Assembly (NCBI GenBank): GCA_910890315.1 | Contig: CAJVGD010000001.1 | Coordinates: forward strand, 1,984,001 to 2,048,000 | Source of the DNA: Serendipita indica DSM 11827 | Lineage: Eukaryota > Basidiomycota > Agaricomycetes > Sebacinales > Serendipitaceae | Direction of reading: 5' to 3' | DNA length: 64,000 nt | In this document: one piece after another, positions 22,246-34,505 of the stretch | How the letters are laid out: the number at the start of each line of letters is the position of its first letter | Position numbering within the stretch: position 1 is the first letter of the stretch | Notes under the pieces: generated by a model | The model's input: the letters and a program-made list of their open reading frames with translations, nothing else | Database searches by the model: none | Told to the model about the DNA's origin: nothing | Position numbers and translations under genes: made by a program

Positions 22246-25200
22246 TTATTTTAGAGATAATTTACCACCAAACCTTTTATCGAAAATTGCATCCACTGCT
22301 CGTCTCGACTCTGCAAATGCTCGCCACCATGCCTCTGCTACGCTTTCTTCAGCCTTCTGTGGAGTGCACTGGGCACCCGGTAGGGGAATGGCGTAACTTT
22401 CTTCAGACGCCCATGATCGTCTCAGCAGTTCTCGCCACCATTTGAGGATAACGACCGCCTTTTCCATCCCGCTGTCAGTGTCCCTCATCTCCATGCATCT
22501 GACAAGCCATGACTTTAGTCCTTCGACGTCGATGGTGACTGGCTTGAGATTCTTCTTCTGATGGCTGACTACCCATCGCTTCACGTATGCCTGTATATCG
22601 CCCACCTCCGTCAATGTGGAAATGCCGTTTCCGGTCTTGACCGCAAGTGAAACCTTCTCCGGATATGATACTTTGATATTGAAGTCGCCTCTTTTGGAGA
22701 TCGGGCGACCGGACGGCGAACGAGTCAACGCACCGGCAGCGATTGATAATGGGGTCTTCCCAGCTCCACCATGGAACTTTGGAGCCTCTGAAATCTGCTG
22801 CCTCCTCTGGTTTCGCTCATATATTATCTGTTCTTTCTGCAGCTCTGGTGGCAGAGCAAAGAACACATCAGGATCAAGACCTAGCTTCGCAAGTTCCTCA
22901 TCTGTGGGCTGAAAGGCGTCCTTTTGCCTCGCAAAGAGTTGTTGTTTCTCGGGCGATACTACCGTCTTGTGCTTTGGTCGAAGTTGGCGAGTAATGTGGG
23001 ATGCATCCGTCAATGGTGCCTTGGGGACAGGAGATTTCGGTATTATATCTACGGCGATTTCCTGAATCTCTGATACCATATCCTCTGTCGGTACTGGCTC
23101 TGTGACCGTCGTTTGAGCGCCAGACTTGGTCATTTGTTGAATAATCTCTTGACGAATGTCGTCAGGAAGGGATTCCAAAACACCTTCGTCGATAGAGTTG
23201 AGATCTTGATAGTCCAGCATTGGAGCATCCCGCTCGAGTTCCCCCGCGGCATTGGACGCGAGTCGTGGACGAGTTGGCGACCGGCGAAATTCTAGTCGTT
23301 GCTGACCAGGGTCACGTTTATCGTCATCGATCGGTACTCCATCCTTTCCTTCCAACTTCGTCACTTGGAGACCCAGTCCACGGAGTTCAGTTGGGTCAAA
23401 GTGGAATGACTCTAGTAATCTCCAAGCAGCCTGTCCGATGACATCTGCATCATCTGTCGCACCCCCGGATAGATCAGAAATAGAGGTGCTTTTGGAAAAG
23501 GTCTCGCATATGCCATGACCCATAAACTTTGGGGCTTCAATGGGGGCCTCGGGGTGTCGCTTCATGATCTTGAGCGTCAGATGCCGGCCCTTGGTAGATA
23601 TAGCTTTGAGGCGACTCGACACTTCTGCACCGAGCTTGCGCATAAACTCCTCCGCGTGTTCATTTGTTCGAAAGCGGATACCAAACTAGTAGAGAGTTAG
23701 TGTAATCATAATAAGTCTGCGTGAATTTACATTAATCTCCGCGGAAACAGACTTTCGCTTCTGATCGGGCTGGAGCTTTGTGTCGTCCTGTCCTTTGGCG
23801 GCTTTGAACAACTTCTCGCCCATTGAGGGCCCAAACGTCTTGATCAACAACGACTTGGACTGAGATTGCAAGTCACCAATAGTGAACACTCCAAGCTTCT
23901 CCTCCGCTTTTCGCTTATTTGCGTAGCCGACTCCCCAGATCATATCCAGAGGAAGGGGTGCAAGGAAAGCGGGTGCATCAATAGCCAGTAGGTGATATGT
24001 ACTCGCTGGCTTGGCTTTACGAGATGCGATCCTGGCGAGAAGCAAGTTCTCCCCGATACCGATGCTGACTGCAACAGGTGAGACATCAAACTAAAGAAAA
24101 AAAAGATCGTATACCTTGACATTTGGTGACCTCTAACATCCGGGTTCGGATCATCTCTGCCAGCTTTACGGCATAATCCATCTCCTTGGCTGATGGATCG
24201 TCCGCGAGGGCTTGATACTTCAGGTTGGCAACCACTCGACTGACATCTAAAAGAGCTTCATCTACTGAGACGGGTTGAATCTCTTCAGAGTAGGAGAGAA
24301 GCACGGTGTAAAACTTGAGGGAGAGTTCCTTGTATCTGTGCGCAATTGAATTAGAACCTCCTCTCACTGGGCCACATAGAGCGTACTTTTCAAACTCGTA
24401 AGGGAGGGTGATGACTTCTGGACATAATTGGCGAGCTTGGCCCAAGCTAGCTTCTTAGCAGTTTTACAGACCGCACGTATCCAACTTACCTCATCCCGTT
24501 TCGGATACCACTAGATCTAGCTTCATAGCTTGAGCTAGCAATCTCGCTCGTGCTAGCTGCTCCTTCACCAACTCCCTGTGAGTGGCAAACAACGACTGGC
24601 TTTCCTCTCAGCTCTGGGCGATCAATCAGCCCTGCCGAGACGAAGAAGCAATCGAAATCACAGTGCATATAAATGCGCTCGACAATTGAGGGAGTCGCCG
24701 TCTCCTTCCCCTTTTTCGTTGGAGAGGCAGCTTCCCAGGACTTGATGAGCTCCGCACCCATCATGCTGACTCCATGACCCATAGGAGTTGTGGATTCATT
24801 ATCACCTAGCAGCGGTTGATCATCGCCTTGTTCAAACCGTTCGCGAGCTTTTGCCACTAGGTCCTTAAGTTCAGCCTTCCACATGGAAAGATGATGTAAC
24901 CGCGAATTTTGATAGTATCCGTCAATAAATTTGCTCCCAGAGACGGCGGTATGCTCCTCTTGCCAGCCAGGTCTGGCCATGAGCCGTTGCGCAGCTTGGT
25001 TCGACTTATTGACAGCATAAGACGGTATCCTCGCTGCTTGCTCAAACGTTGTTGGATCTGTAGTATATAAAGGGTCTTTGATAACGGTCGGATTTTGATC
25101 AACTCGTTTTAGGAGGGTAGGCGTCGAGTGTTGTGTATAGGTGGAGAGCGTCGTCTGAGTCACACTGGTCCCTTGAGCGGCGTCGATTCGATTTTCCATC

Positions 25201-25863
25201 ACAAGCTTGTATTGGATCCAGGGTAGTAACTTCCCTGCCTTGATGCTGTCAAGGATCCACTCAGGGCGTACGACCTTCATTCTCTGAAACTCTTTGACTT
25301 TGGCTGGCGTCAAATTCATGGCGACGATGTGAGTGCTAATAGGTTGATGAGCATGAAGATCCAGAGGTGTGGCAACTTGTCTCACACAAGGCCTTTTTTG
25401 GTGAGATATGCGTGAAATATACCACCGTGAGCTACAATAAGCTCGCGTAGCGTCTGAACTGAGGGTTCTGTATGGCCATTAATCTAGAAGAGGCTCAGCT
25501 CGTTTCGAGCGCCGGTGTGACACTCACGTATATTTCGATACCCTTGAAAATTCCAGATATAACGGATGTCATATCTTGGTTCTGAATCTGAAGTTTGGCT
25601 CTCTTCCGCTGCATATATTGGCCCCATCCCCCAAAGCTAGACGCCCCGTACACGTTTTCCGGGTCATCTTTCTGCCTCATTGTGGACATGGCATGAGTAT
25701 CTACGTCTTTCTCATGCTCTTCCTCCTCTTCTATGTCGTCATGCTTCCGTTTGAGCGGTAGAATAGCAGAGTTACTGCGGCTCCCCAGCTTTATCTCCCT
25801 GAGTTCGTCTTCAAACCCGTCCGTCTCATCTCCAAAGAAGTTTGTGGACTGAGAACTGGCCAT
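22246..25863 (-). CDS. REV1: DNA repair protein REV1 (Y-family dCMP transferase)
   Basis: The translesion-synthesis scaffold and deoxycytidyl transferase. The ATG at 25863 opens MASSQSTNFFGDETDGFEDE. A BRCT domain follows (IFKGIEIYV, then TLRELIVAHGGIFHAYLTKK and THIVAMNLTPAKVKEFQRMK), spanning introns near 25390 and 25500. The Y-family polymerase core has IYMHCDFDCFFVSAGL (metal-binding DFD, near 24670), RQLCPEVITLPYEFEK and EIQPVSVDEALLDVSRVVAN with the catalytic D-E pair. SIGIGENLLLARIASRKAKP, DMIWGVGYANKRKAEEKLG and the little finger near 23600 follow. The C-terminal Rev1 domain that binds other TLS polymerases is at 22620-22260 (VGDIQAYVKRWVVSHQKKN). It ends FGGKLSLK before TAA at 22246-22248. 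It is about 1,050-1,100 residues long. A possible alternative splice at that end would add the frame at 22032-22229, but the intron would be only about 31 bp. Confidence 0.94.
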
Positions 25864-25929
25864 GGCCGGTGGTGGCTGGACGGAAGCATTAGATCCACTT
25901 TTGACCCAGACCACGTCTGAACAAAGTCG
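25864..25929. promoter_or_regulatory. 66-bp divergent start-to-start region (REV1/ECD)
   Basis: The start codons of REV1 (-) and the ecdysoneless homologue (+) are 66 bp apart, so the 5' leaders must overlap or the promoter is bidirectional. No TATA box is seen. Confidence 0.55.
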
Positions 25930-28928
25930 ATGAATGTTCCAGCAATATCAGATGATACGCTCCAATGTTTTCTATATCCTACAGAAGACACAGATAGATC
26001 TGTGCTGCTTGCGCAGATCACAGAGTTTACTCAGCAGCTGCTTCCAAACCACATCTGGCACCGAGACTCATTCCTTTTAACACTATCAAGCGACGAGGGA
26101 AGTGCTATGGAATGTACAATGCGTGTTGGAGACTCTGTAGACGACGAGTGGCTCGTCGTCTTTCTTCTGTGGCAGATTACGAAGAACTTCAACGTCGCAG
26201 CTAGGTAGGTGCTACAACGAAATTGTCTTGTGTTCTCATGTTTCTACAGAGTTCATGATGGGGATGGTCAATTCTTGCTCATAGAAGCTGCCGACGCGCT
26301 ACCGTCATGGGTCACCCCAGAAAATGTGGATAACAGGGTAGAGTCATATCAAAAAATGCAGCAACACTCTCACCTTATCAAGGTCTGGATCTATCAAGGG
26401 CATCTTCATATCATCCCACTTTCATACCAATCATCTTCCAAGACCTATATGCCGAAACGAATGTCCGAAAAGGACAAGGAGGCGAACCCTTTCAGAACGG
26501 AGATGATTCGGGTGCTTCCGGTTGAAGAAGCTTTGAATATCCTTCGTGCGTCGCACGAAGACACCAGAGCCTCAGACGACGTCGAGCAGATCATCAGGAA
26601 GAAGATATCTGGGTACGATTTGGACTCTATGACTTCTCAGAAAGCTCACTACCGAAAGATTTCCGCAAGCCGCAACGTCTTTACTCCATCGTACAAAGGC
26701 CGCCTTACCCATAGATGTGGCTAAAGCATTGGCTATAGATCCACAACTGATTCAGAGGGCCGTAGAGTGCTTCTACACTCGCGACCACAGACAATTACGA
26801 GTGAGTTATTCAGGAATTGCATCACCGAGGAGCTGATGACAGGCAGTCGACGCAAAAGATGACAAGATTCCCGCCATCAGAGTCCGTAACAGCGACTGTA
26901 ACGATGACACGTACAGCGTATGCCCAACTCATGGGTCAAAGATTCACCGCTCCACGCATCTTTCGCCAACCCGCGAATCAGTCCAAAGAGGAAGCGCGTT
27001 GGTGGGATATTGGAGTCAAAATAGTAAGCGCATTCTTTCCTCTGATCCTTTGATTTTGTCTAATGTTCAGGCTTGTGGATTTGAAATGCTCTATCAGGAG
27101 TCAAGGACGAGGAGTGAGAGGCTTCGGACCGGGACATCTGGCGAATCTGTATGTAACGTTACCACAGTCGATTCAAACTAACCAGCTACAGATCATTGCC
27201 AAGATTGACGCCCTACGCCGCGACCCTGGGTATAATATGTACATCAGCAGCTTGGAAGCCCGAGATTTTTTTGAGGGGCAAATGCGGGACAGCGAAAGGT
27301 GGAAAGAAAAAGAGAGTCAGGCGGCAGAGATGTGGATATCGATGCGACAAGCAGAGTATGTTAGCTCCCCTCGACAAGTACAATGGCTAAATCGAGTAGC
27401 GACGCCTCTCGTCCATCGTTTGCGGACCTCGTCACCAAGGCTCTACAATCAAATCCCGATGCTATGCTTCGAGATGAAGGGGAGGACTCTGACGAATGGC
27501 TCAACGTTGATCCGATGGATGTTGACCAGACGCTGAGCAAGTACCTCAAATCACAAACCGAAAATGAGGCCATATCAGTGCGAAGAGACTCGAATATGGA
27601 CTCTGAGGATCAGGTTGTGCATGAGCAGGCGCAACAGTTGAAAAATCTCGCTGACAAAATGGAGGGGTTTGTCGAGCGAGAGGGTGCGCTCGAAGGCGCA
27701 ATGTTCGACGAGTGAGTACTAAAAGCTGAAGAATTGTCTATCTGATGAAGGATAGCGACCTACTCTCCGACGAAGAGGATGAAGACAGCGACGAGGACGA
27801 GAGCGAGAAGGAAGACCCTTCGGCTCGTCAAGCTGCCATGAACGCCCTGGTCGCCCCACTAGAACCTGGCGAGTACGGAAAATGCCACTCAGTTACCGGC
27901 ATCCAAATACTCAGACGACTATGAGCAATATTGAAGAAGCCAGCAACCAGGAAAGAGAGCCCCAGGGGAATAGCGATACGACAAGACCTGTCATGAGGCC
28001 GCTGATTTTTCAGCGTGACAAGTTTGACGGCGTCGATTCTGATGATGAGACGAGCGAAGAGGAAGATGGAAACGCACAGCAGCCTGTGATGGGCGAAGAT
28101 GGAGAGGCGTTGGAGAATGACGAAGATAGACCGCAGGTTGTGGGTGAAGTCGAGATAGACATGGCACAGGAGGAGGAAGACTTTTTGCGCTTCTCAAGAG
28201 AGGCATTGGGTATCGACGACGATACCTGGAAGAGCATCATTGCTGACCGCGAGAAACGAGGAGGTGAGCATTTGACTTGCTTGATGCACATTACCTCACG
28301 TACTACAGTCTATGTACCACAGAGTGCCACCGGTACCTCACGGAAGGCAGACGAGGCCAAACCGGTTAAACCTCAGGGCCCGAGTGCGGCTCGATTCTTT
28401 GAAGAGATTCCAAAGATTGCCGTTACTCCTCGTCCCGACCGAAAGTCGCGAGCTACCGATGCCTCGTCGACGGACAAAACACCGAATATGGAGTTGAACT
28501 CCTTTGAAGCGGTAATGGACGCAATGGAAAAGGAGTTGGCAAGGCTGCAAGCACCGGCATTGACGAAGCCCAAATCCTCATCGTCGAAACCGATACAAAG
28601 TCAAAAGAAAGGAAAAGGACGGGCGTACCTGGAGACTGCAGGACAAGGCGATGCGGATGGAGAGGATGAAGAGATGGTTGAATTACAGGAGGCTATGGAC
28701 CTGGAGCTGAGGTCGGCGCTCAAGCGTGACGTCCATGTGGCTTCATCCGGTTCGGAGGACGAAGACGAAGAGGATGAAGAGCCGATGGACTACAACTTGA
28801 TCAAGAACTTCTTGGAGAGCTTCAAGAGCCAGCAGGGACTGGGGGGTCCGGTCAGTGGATTGGCAGGGCGACTGCAAGGCTCAGACTGGGTGTTCCCAGA
28901 TGATGCCGGAGATGTCGTACGACGATGA
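25930..28928 (+). CDS. ECD: Ecdysoneless / SGT1 family protein
   Basis: Homologue of Drosophila Ecdysoneless, the 'SGT1' family linked to pre-mRNA splicing through Prp8 and to transcription; it is unrelated to the Hsp90 cochaperone SGT1. The ATG gives MNVPAISDDTLQCFLYPTED. Signature blocks are DDEWLVVFLLWQITKNFN, then RVHDGDGQFLLIEAADALPS across an intron near 26206-26251, then YQGHLHIIPLSYQ. RFPPSESVTATVTMTRTAYA and the short exon ACGFEMLYQESRTRS follow near 26880-27120. The C-terminal half is acidic (EDEDEEDEEPMDYNLIKNFL near 28757) and ends with SQQGLGGPVSGLAGRLQG, typical of the family. There are about eight introns. At 26817-26850 the correct acceptor is the one that leaves STQKMTRFPPSE in frame. 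Confidence 0.92.
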
Positions 28929-29416
28929 GCTTGCGTCGTCGGGCGCAGTCAAGCTGCGGGTTTGGTACACGTAAGATGGTCGGGGATAGCTGCAGCTGTG
29001 TACTGCGCTCAGAAGCCAGGCGGGCGTTTACGACTGTTTACGACTGCGGAAGCCCACATGGGAACGTAGTTGTGGACCGGGAATGACAAGTCAATGTAAT
29101 GAATGATGTAGTGATAGAACGAAATACCAAATTTGTTAATTTTAAACGTGATGCCCCGCTGACTGGGCAAGAAGACGGCTGCGCTGCGGGCAGGGACCCA
29201 AGCTTGGACTCGACGCCATCAGCCATTTAGATCCATTGGCTGAGAAGATCAGCACCCCTATCAAAGGAATTCACGACGCATACGCTCGCAGCCATCCAAC
29301 TAGAAACCTCGGCCAGCGTCTGTCCAAACTGCGGCCCCAGCCCCGCCACTCGCTCGCTCGTCTTGATCAGCATCTTAAACACCGTCTACATTTGAGCACC
29401 GTCCTGCGATCAGATC
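28929..29416. other. Intergenic upstream of Crz1-like gene
   Basis: About 490 bp. Open frames here start at non-ATG codons and have no family signal. They probably reflect the 5'UTR of the downstream transcription factor, which would be long. Confidence 0.4.
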
Positions 29417-31404
29417 ATGCTCCCCGTGCCCCCACAGCCCACTCCTTCCTCCGCGTCCGCAACCACCCCCAACGGTGGGGCAACGGCCACAAACGAGAGT
29501 GTAGACCTATTTGCAGCACTCTTCACAGAACAAGACTCTTCTCTGAACACGACAAGTACTCCGTTGCTGCTACAGAATCAGTCATCCACCACCAACTCGG
29601 ACATCGACTGGTTTGCAACAGACAGCGCGCTCCCTCTCACTACTTCCTCTGATATCTTGCTCGAGAACGCCGCCCAGGGTATCAATAACTCGTCGTTACC
29701 CGAACCAGATCAGTTTGAAGAAGACCTCGAGCGTGCCCTCGCCGGCATTGAGCCCGACCAACTTAGCTACATCAACGCACTCCAACCAGCACCGGATTTC
29801 GCGCAGCAGCAGTATCTCCTTCATCGCACCGCAGCCGCCGGTCCGGCTAGTCATCACAGCTTTGTCCAACAGTTGCAACAACAGCAACCACAACAACTAT
29901 CTAATCAACAGGCGAATTCACTAGGAGTCGGAACCCCGCTCGCCAACAACGCCAACACATTCAACACTTCGATCGCCCCTGCTGCGTCGTTTGCCAACCA
30001 GTTCGGCTTCGGCTCATTTACCTCGTTTGGCGGCGCATTCAACTCCCACTTTTCTGGTGCCCAATCGGCTTACGCTGGTTTCCCGCCCACGTCGCTTTCC
30101 CACCCAGGTCCGCTGTCGGCCCTTACTGCAAGCAGCGAGAGCGCATACGGTGCAGAAGATAATATAAGCGAGTCCTACTATAATCCCTACAGTCCCCAGG
30201 GTTCGCTCGTCAACGCCCCCAACTCCGCTAACGCCCGGTTTATCGCAAATAACCCAGCTTTATTCCAGGCGCTCGAAAACTTTTCCAACGAGCTCGCTGC
30301 ATTTGGTCTATCCGACGCTACCAACCTCGGCTCGAATCACCTCGCCACCATCGACGCCGTCGTCCCATCGCAAACGACACGATCAATCCAACCATCTTCT
30401 GTCAGTCTAGACCTCCTCATGCCATCTTCAATCGCCTCTGGAACATCTTATGACGAGCTGAGCTCGTCGCCCGGTCCCAACAATGCCAGCGAACGGCAAC
30501 AAGAGAGTGCCGAACGCGAATTTGGATCCAGTACCGGCCTCGTGGGTAGCTTTGTACCTGTGCCACCCCAATCGGCAACGGACCCACGCAAAAAGTACCA
30601 ATGTCCGAGTTGTCCGCGAGGTGTGTCCATCTACTCTGCGCGTTGTCAACTGTTATTTACTTCGAGGTTTAGCTTTTGCACGCGCGTTCAACCTGAAAAC
30701 ACACATGGCAACACACGATCCGAACCGACTCAAGCCACATGTGTGCCACCACACTGGTTGCGGGCGATCCTTTTCGCGTAAACACGATCTCGGCCGCCAT
30801 CTCGTTTCTATTCACAAAGACGAGAGTGGTCTCAAGCTCACGCACCCGGATTCTGCTGCACCAGCTAGTGCTGGTGCCAGTGCAGTGAGGAGCGGCGCAT
30901 CCACGTACGGCGTTTCTGGACATCCAGTTCCTCCTGGACGAGTTCATCACGTCGGAAAAGGCTCACTCACTGGCATCAACACCAAAGTGGCCAAAGACTC
31001 CAAAGGCGCGGTTACACCCACCGTAAGTCAATTTTCTTTCGTGTAAATGATTTGGCTTATGCGTTGTATAGAGCGCCAGTTTCATGCCAAACATTGCTCT
31101 CGGAAGCAGCTTCATTAAGCCAGAGGATACCAAAATCCCACCCTTTCCCGAAGAGAGCTTGACACGAGTCACACGCCCTGCCTTTGCAGATTCGAGCGTT
31201 CAACGTCCAGGTAGCACGTACTCTGCGTCTGGACGTGCTGGAAGCACATACTCGACCAAGAGTGGTGTCGACGGTGGCCTCGGTGTCGCCGCGCCTGGTG
31301 TTTCAAGAGGATGGTGCGACACCTGCGGCCAAGGATGGGTCGGCAACCGCAAGACATGTCATTGCAATGGCGAAGTCGAGAGCAAGATCAAGATCAAGAC
31401 GTAA
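29417..31404 (+). CDS. CRZ1: C2H2 zinc-finger transcription factor, Crz1-like
   Basis: Probably the nuclear effector of calcineurin signalling. The N-terminal 380 residues are Asn/Gln/Ser/Pro-rich (for example LVNAPNSANARFIANNPALF) and look like a transactivation region; no canonical PxIxIT calcineurin site was picked out with certainty. The DNA-binding part begins KYQCPSCPR and, after an intron near 30622-30667, continues GLAFARAFNLKTHMATHDPN and HVCHHTGCGRSFSRKHDLGR with HLVSIH. That gives two C2H2 fingers with the ARAFNLKTHM and SRKHDLGRH helices typical of Crz1. A C-terminal cysteine cluster (RGWCDTCGQGWVGNRKTCHC near 31310-31366) may be a further metal site and recurs in basidiomycete Crz1 proteins as I remember them. 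Two introns. The fingers make the class secure; the Crz1 assignment is likely but not certain. Confidence 0.82.
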
Positions 31405-31917
31405 TTCGACAGGCATCTTGTCATTTGAATGATCTCGGCCATTCAATTTCCTCCACCCTTTAGTCCCTCATCATCATTGGATGTCTCGTCGCTTTTTCGC
31501 ATTCTCTGGCAGGATTATGCGGCGCGTCGCGCGCTGGTGCGAGGAGCATAGAACGTGTGCAGCTGCACAAGCTCTACAACTCTTCATTAGATACCAACCA
31601 TACAATGCCCATAATATGCCTCTTCTCAGAAGGAAAGCTCGGGTATAGCGAACAAAAAGCATCAGTTTCTTTCTCGGTTCTCGTCTTATATCTGTCTCGC
31701 TATCTTATCGCCTTGTCACGGTGTGCGTACACCTAATCTGTTGCTCGATGTACTGCTTTCGTCTCCAATAGAAAGTTCATTACACGTCTCATTGGTGACA
31801 TGAGTTATTCGTCGAGTTTATGCCATCTCCTAAACTAAGCTCATCACGTTCTCGGTCGCAGGTATCATATTAGAGAGAGCTGATACATGTCTACGAAGCG
31901 AATAAATCAAGGCAGAG
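31405..31917. other. Convergent intergenic, 3'UTRs
   Basis: About 510 bp between stop codons of the Crz1-like gene (+) and verprolin (-). Nothing beyond AT-rich untranslated-type sequence is recognised. Confidence 0.4.
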
Positions 31918-33446
31918 TTAGGCTATTAGGCTGAGATCAAAGTTGCCACCTTTGCTCTTCCCGCTGGGATATGATCTTGCGCCCTTTTCAAACTTTCTTG
32001 GTTGCGGAAAGTCTGACGACGAAGGAAACTTGTATTGGCCAGACACGGGTGGCGGAGAAGGAACTAGGATCCAACAATTAGAACAGCTTTGCATGCAATT
32101 GTTAGTCTACGTACTCTTTCTTGTTGGTCCCGGGTTGGACACGGCGGTCCTCACGTTACTGCTCGTTCGTGAAGGCGGTGGGCCCAACGGAGGACCTCCG
32201 CTAACACTACGACCGTGCATTGCGCGCGGTGGGGGTAAAACCGGTGGGCTTATAGGCGTCGGAGGTTCAGTCCCCGTGCTCGTGGGTGAAACAGCGCTTT
32301 GGACTCGAGTTCTACTGGGTGGTGCGGGCGGTGGGATAGACCTCGAAGGTGGTGCAGGGGGAGGTGCATACGATCTAGGAGGCGGAGCTTCTGGCGAGGC
32401 TGCCCTTGTTCCAATCGTACTCGCTGGTCTTGCTGGTGGTGGAGGTGGGGCGAGTCGACGTGGTGCGCCTCCAGTGTCGCTCATGCTACCAGATGCACCA
32501 TGTTGACCTCTTGGAGGTGGTGGAGGTGGCACTTTGCGTCCTGGAAGCGCAGGGGCAGGCGGAACGGCACGAGAGGGCGTCGATGGGCTGATGGGACTAT
32601 CTCTTCCAAATTTGTTGTGAATCGCAGAGTTGGGTGCTTCTACTGTCGTCGAAGATGGCGTAGGAGGAGGTGGGAAACGAGACGGTGGCGGCGGTACAGA
32701 TCGACCTACTGGCGGTGGAGGAACATGTCGTCCATTCGTGGTAGGAGGATTAGGAGGAGGTGCTGGAACAGAACGCGCTGGTAGGCTTGGAGGTGCTGGG
32801 GCCGGTGGAGGATTCGGAGGAGCAGCTCTGCTGGGCGGTGGTGGAACGGCTCTAGGAGGAGGCGCAGGACTTGTTGCACGGAGATTCGAGCTGCTTGGTG
32901 TAGGAGGAGCTGGTGGTGGTGGCGGAACGCCTCTCGCGGGAACAGTTCGGCTTGGAGGAGGAGGGACTGCGCGCGCGGGAGATGTTGCTGCGGGAGGAGG
33001 TGGTGGTGCGGGAGGTGCAGCGTAGTGCGAGGATGGAGTCGTTGGCGAATCGTTTGAAGCAGTGGCCGCGGCGGATGCTAGTTTGGGAATCGTTGGTGGT
33101 TTCGCCAGATTAGAAAGTTTAGCTAGAGAGGAAAGGTAGATATGAGCCTAAAGGTTGTTATACTATCGTTATACTGACCGGGGCCGTTTGAAGTTGGAGG
33201 CTTTAGCTTGGGCATTCCGCCTGCGAACAAGCCACCGAGCTGTGGGGGTCCTGCAGATGATGCGCTCCCTCCTCCTGAGCTAGAAGAAACTGGTGGTGCC
33301 CCTCCAATTGCTCCTCCGATGCCTCCACCGCCGGCACGGGATGACTTTCCAGCGCCTTCGAGGACAGGACCACTTCTATCATTTGTAACAGTCTTCTTCA
33401 ACGACTTTCCTGCTTGGATTTGCTGTAGTAATGCGCTTGAGGCCAT
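31918..33446 (-). CDS. VRP1: Verprolin (WIP homologue), actin regulator
   Basis: Binds actin monomers and WASP (Las17) to promote Arp2/3 actin assembly at endocytic sites. The ATG at 33446 opens MASSALLQQIQAGKSLKKTV, a WH2 motif (L-L-x-x-I-x-x-G-x-x-L-K-K). Nearly 350 residues of proline-rich sequence follow, with many P-P-P-P runs and R-x-x-P-P-P motifs suited to profilin and SH3 domains. The third exon, after an intron near 32063-32111, reads GQYKFPSSSDFPQPRKFEKG, then ARSYPSGKSKGGNFDLSLIA before TAA at 31918. This is the WASP-binding tail of verprolins. A model that ends at 32107 would lose it. Three exons, about 480 residues, extreme Pro/Gly bias in all frames. Confidence 0.92.
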
Positions 33447-34505
33447 GTCCGTGTATGCAGATCAATATGGCCGGGTCTGAGTTTAGGGACCGCTTTCCCG
33501 CAGCGTAATGCACCACTGAGTCAATGGCCGTCATTTGACCTCTACTTGCAGAGTGTGAACGATGAAATACTTTCTATACTTATTCATCTTCAAATTTGGT
33601 GAGTATCTGCGCTCACAAGCGTAGCTCGAGGGTGGGTGTCTTCAATGCCAACAATGCCAATAAGTGATATAAGCTTTGTTTTCATTACATGACATTGTAA
33701 TCTTCAGTGGCGTCCGGAGAGTGGCAGATGCCGACCGCATCTTGGATTAGAATCCTATTGAAGTCGTGGGGGTTGTTTTCTCAGTTTGTTGATACGTCCA
33801 TTGTGAGCTTGGGGCATAAGCAATTCAGATACCTTAGCAAAGTCTCAAATAATGCTCCTGTGGCGACCTCCCTTCTGCAATGTGTCCCCGCTCTTAATGA
33901 ATGAGTCAACACGGACACAGAACGCATGAAAGTTGGCTCCAATCGATCAGTTGTTTGATTCACAACGTTGGGCTCGATATACCGCAAGACGCCAGAGGTT
34001 TGTTTGGGGAGCTATCGTCTTAGCTTCGTTGATTCTGACGACTTCGTGAACACTTACTCGCTTTTCAAAATCAACGTCGCTTCCAGACAGTCCGGCGTTG
34101 AACCCTGATCAAACCTCAAGCCTGTCTCCCTCCAAGGCTTACCAGGAGCCGTGGAACAACCACTCACATCCCGTCTCACCGAGCGCCGCAAGTCTACAAA
34201 ACGCAGGCACGACCGACGCAGAGGCCGATACCGCCCTCCTCCCCCAAGCTCAATGCTCCGTATGCGCTAAAGTATTGGAAACTGAGCTGACAAAAGAGGC
34301 GTGCGTACAGAGGGTACAAGCCGACTCTTAGAGTTCCTCTGCAAGGCTGGAGATAGAGCGGTCAGCAGTCAATCGAACACATTCATGAGCAAGAATAACA
34401 AAATATCTATAATCTATGGACATGGTTCAGTCGAAACGAGGCTTTTTGGCAGGGGATTCCTCCTATGCGCCGGTTAGAAGATACTCGCTAGACTTGAAGA
34501 GATAC
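33447..34505. other. Intergenic, verprolin to kinase pseudogene
   Basis: About 1.06 kb. The only frame of note is 34098-34331 (+, ATG start, 77 codons), which contains QCSVCAKVLETELTKEAC with a single C-x2-C. It has no recognised family and could be a gene remnant or chance. Confidence 0.35.

Noticed and set aside
29236-29652. 138-codon plus-strand frame upstream of the Crz1-like gene
   Set aside because: Begins at a non-ATG codon and overlaps the factor in another frame.
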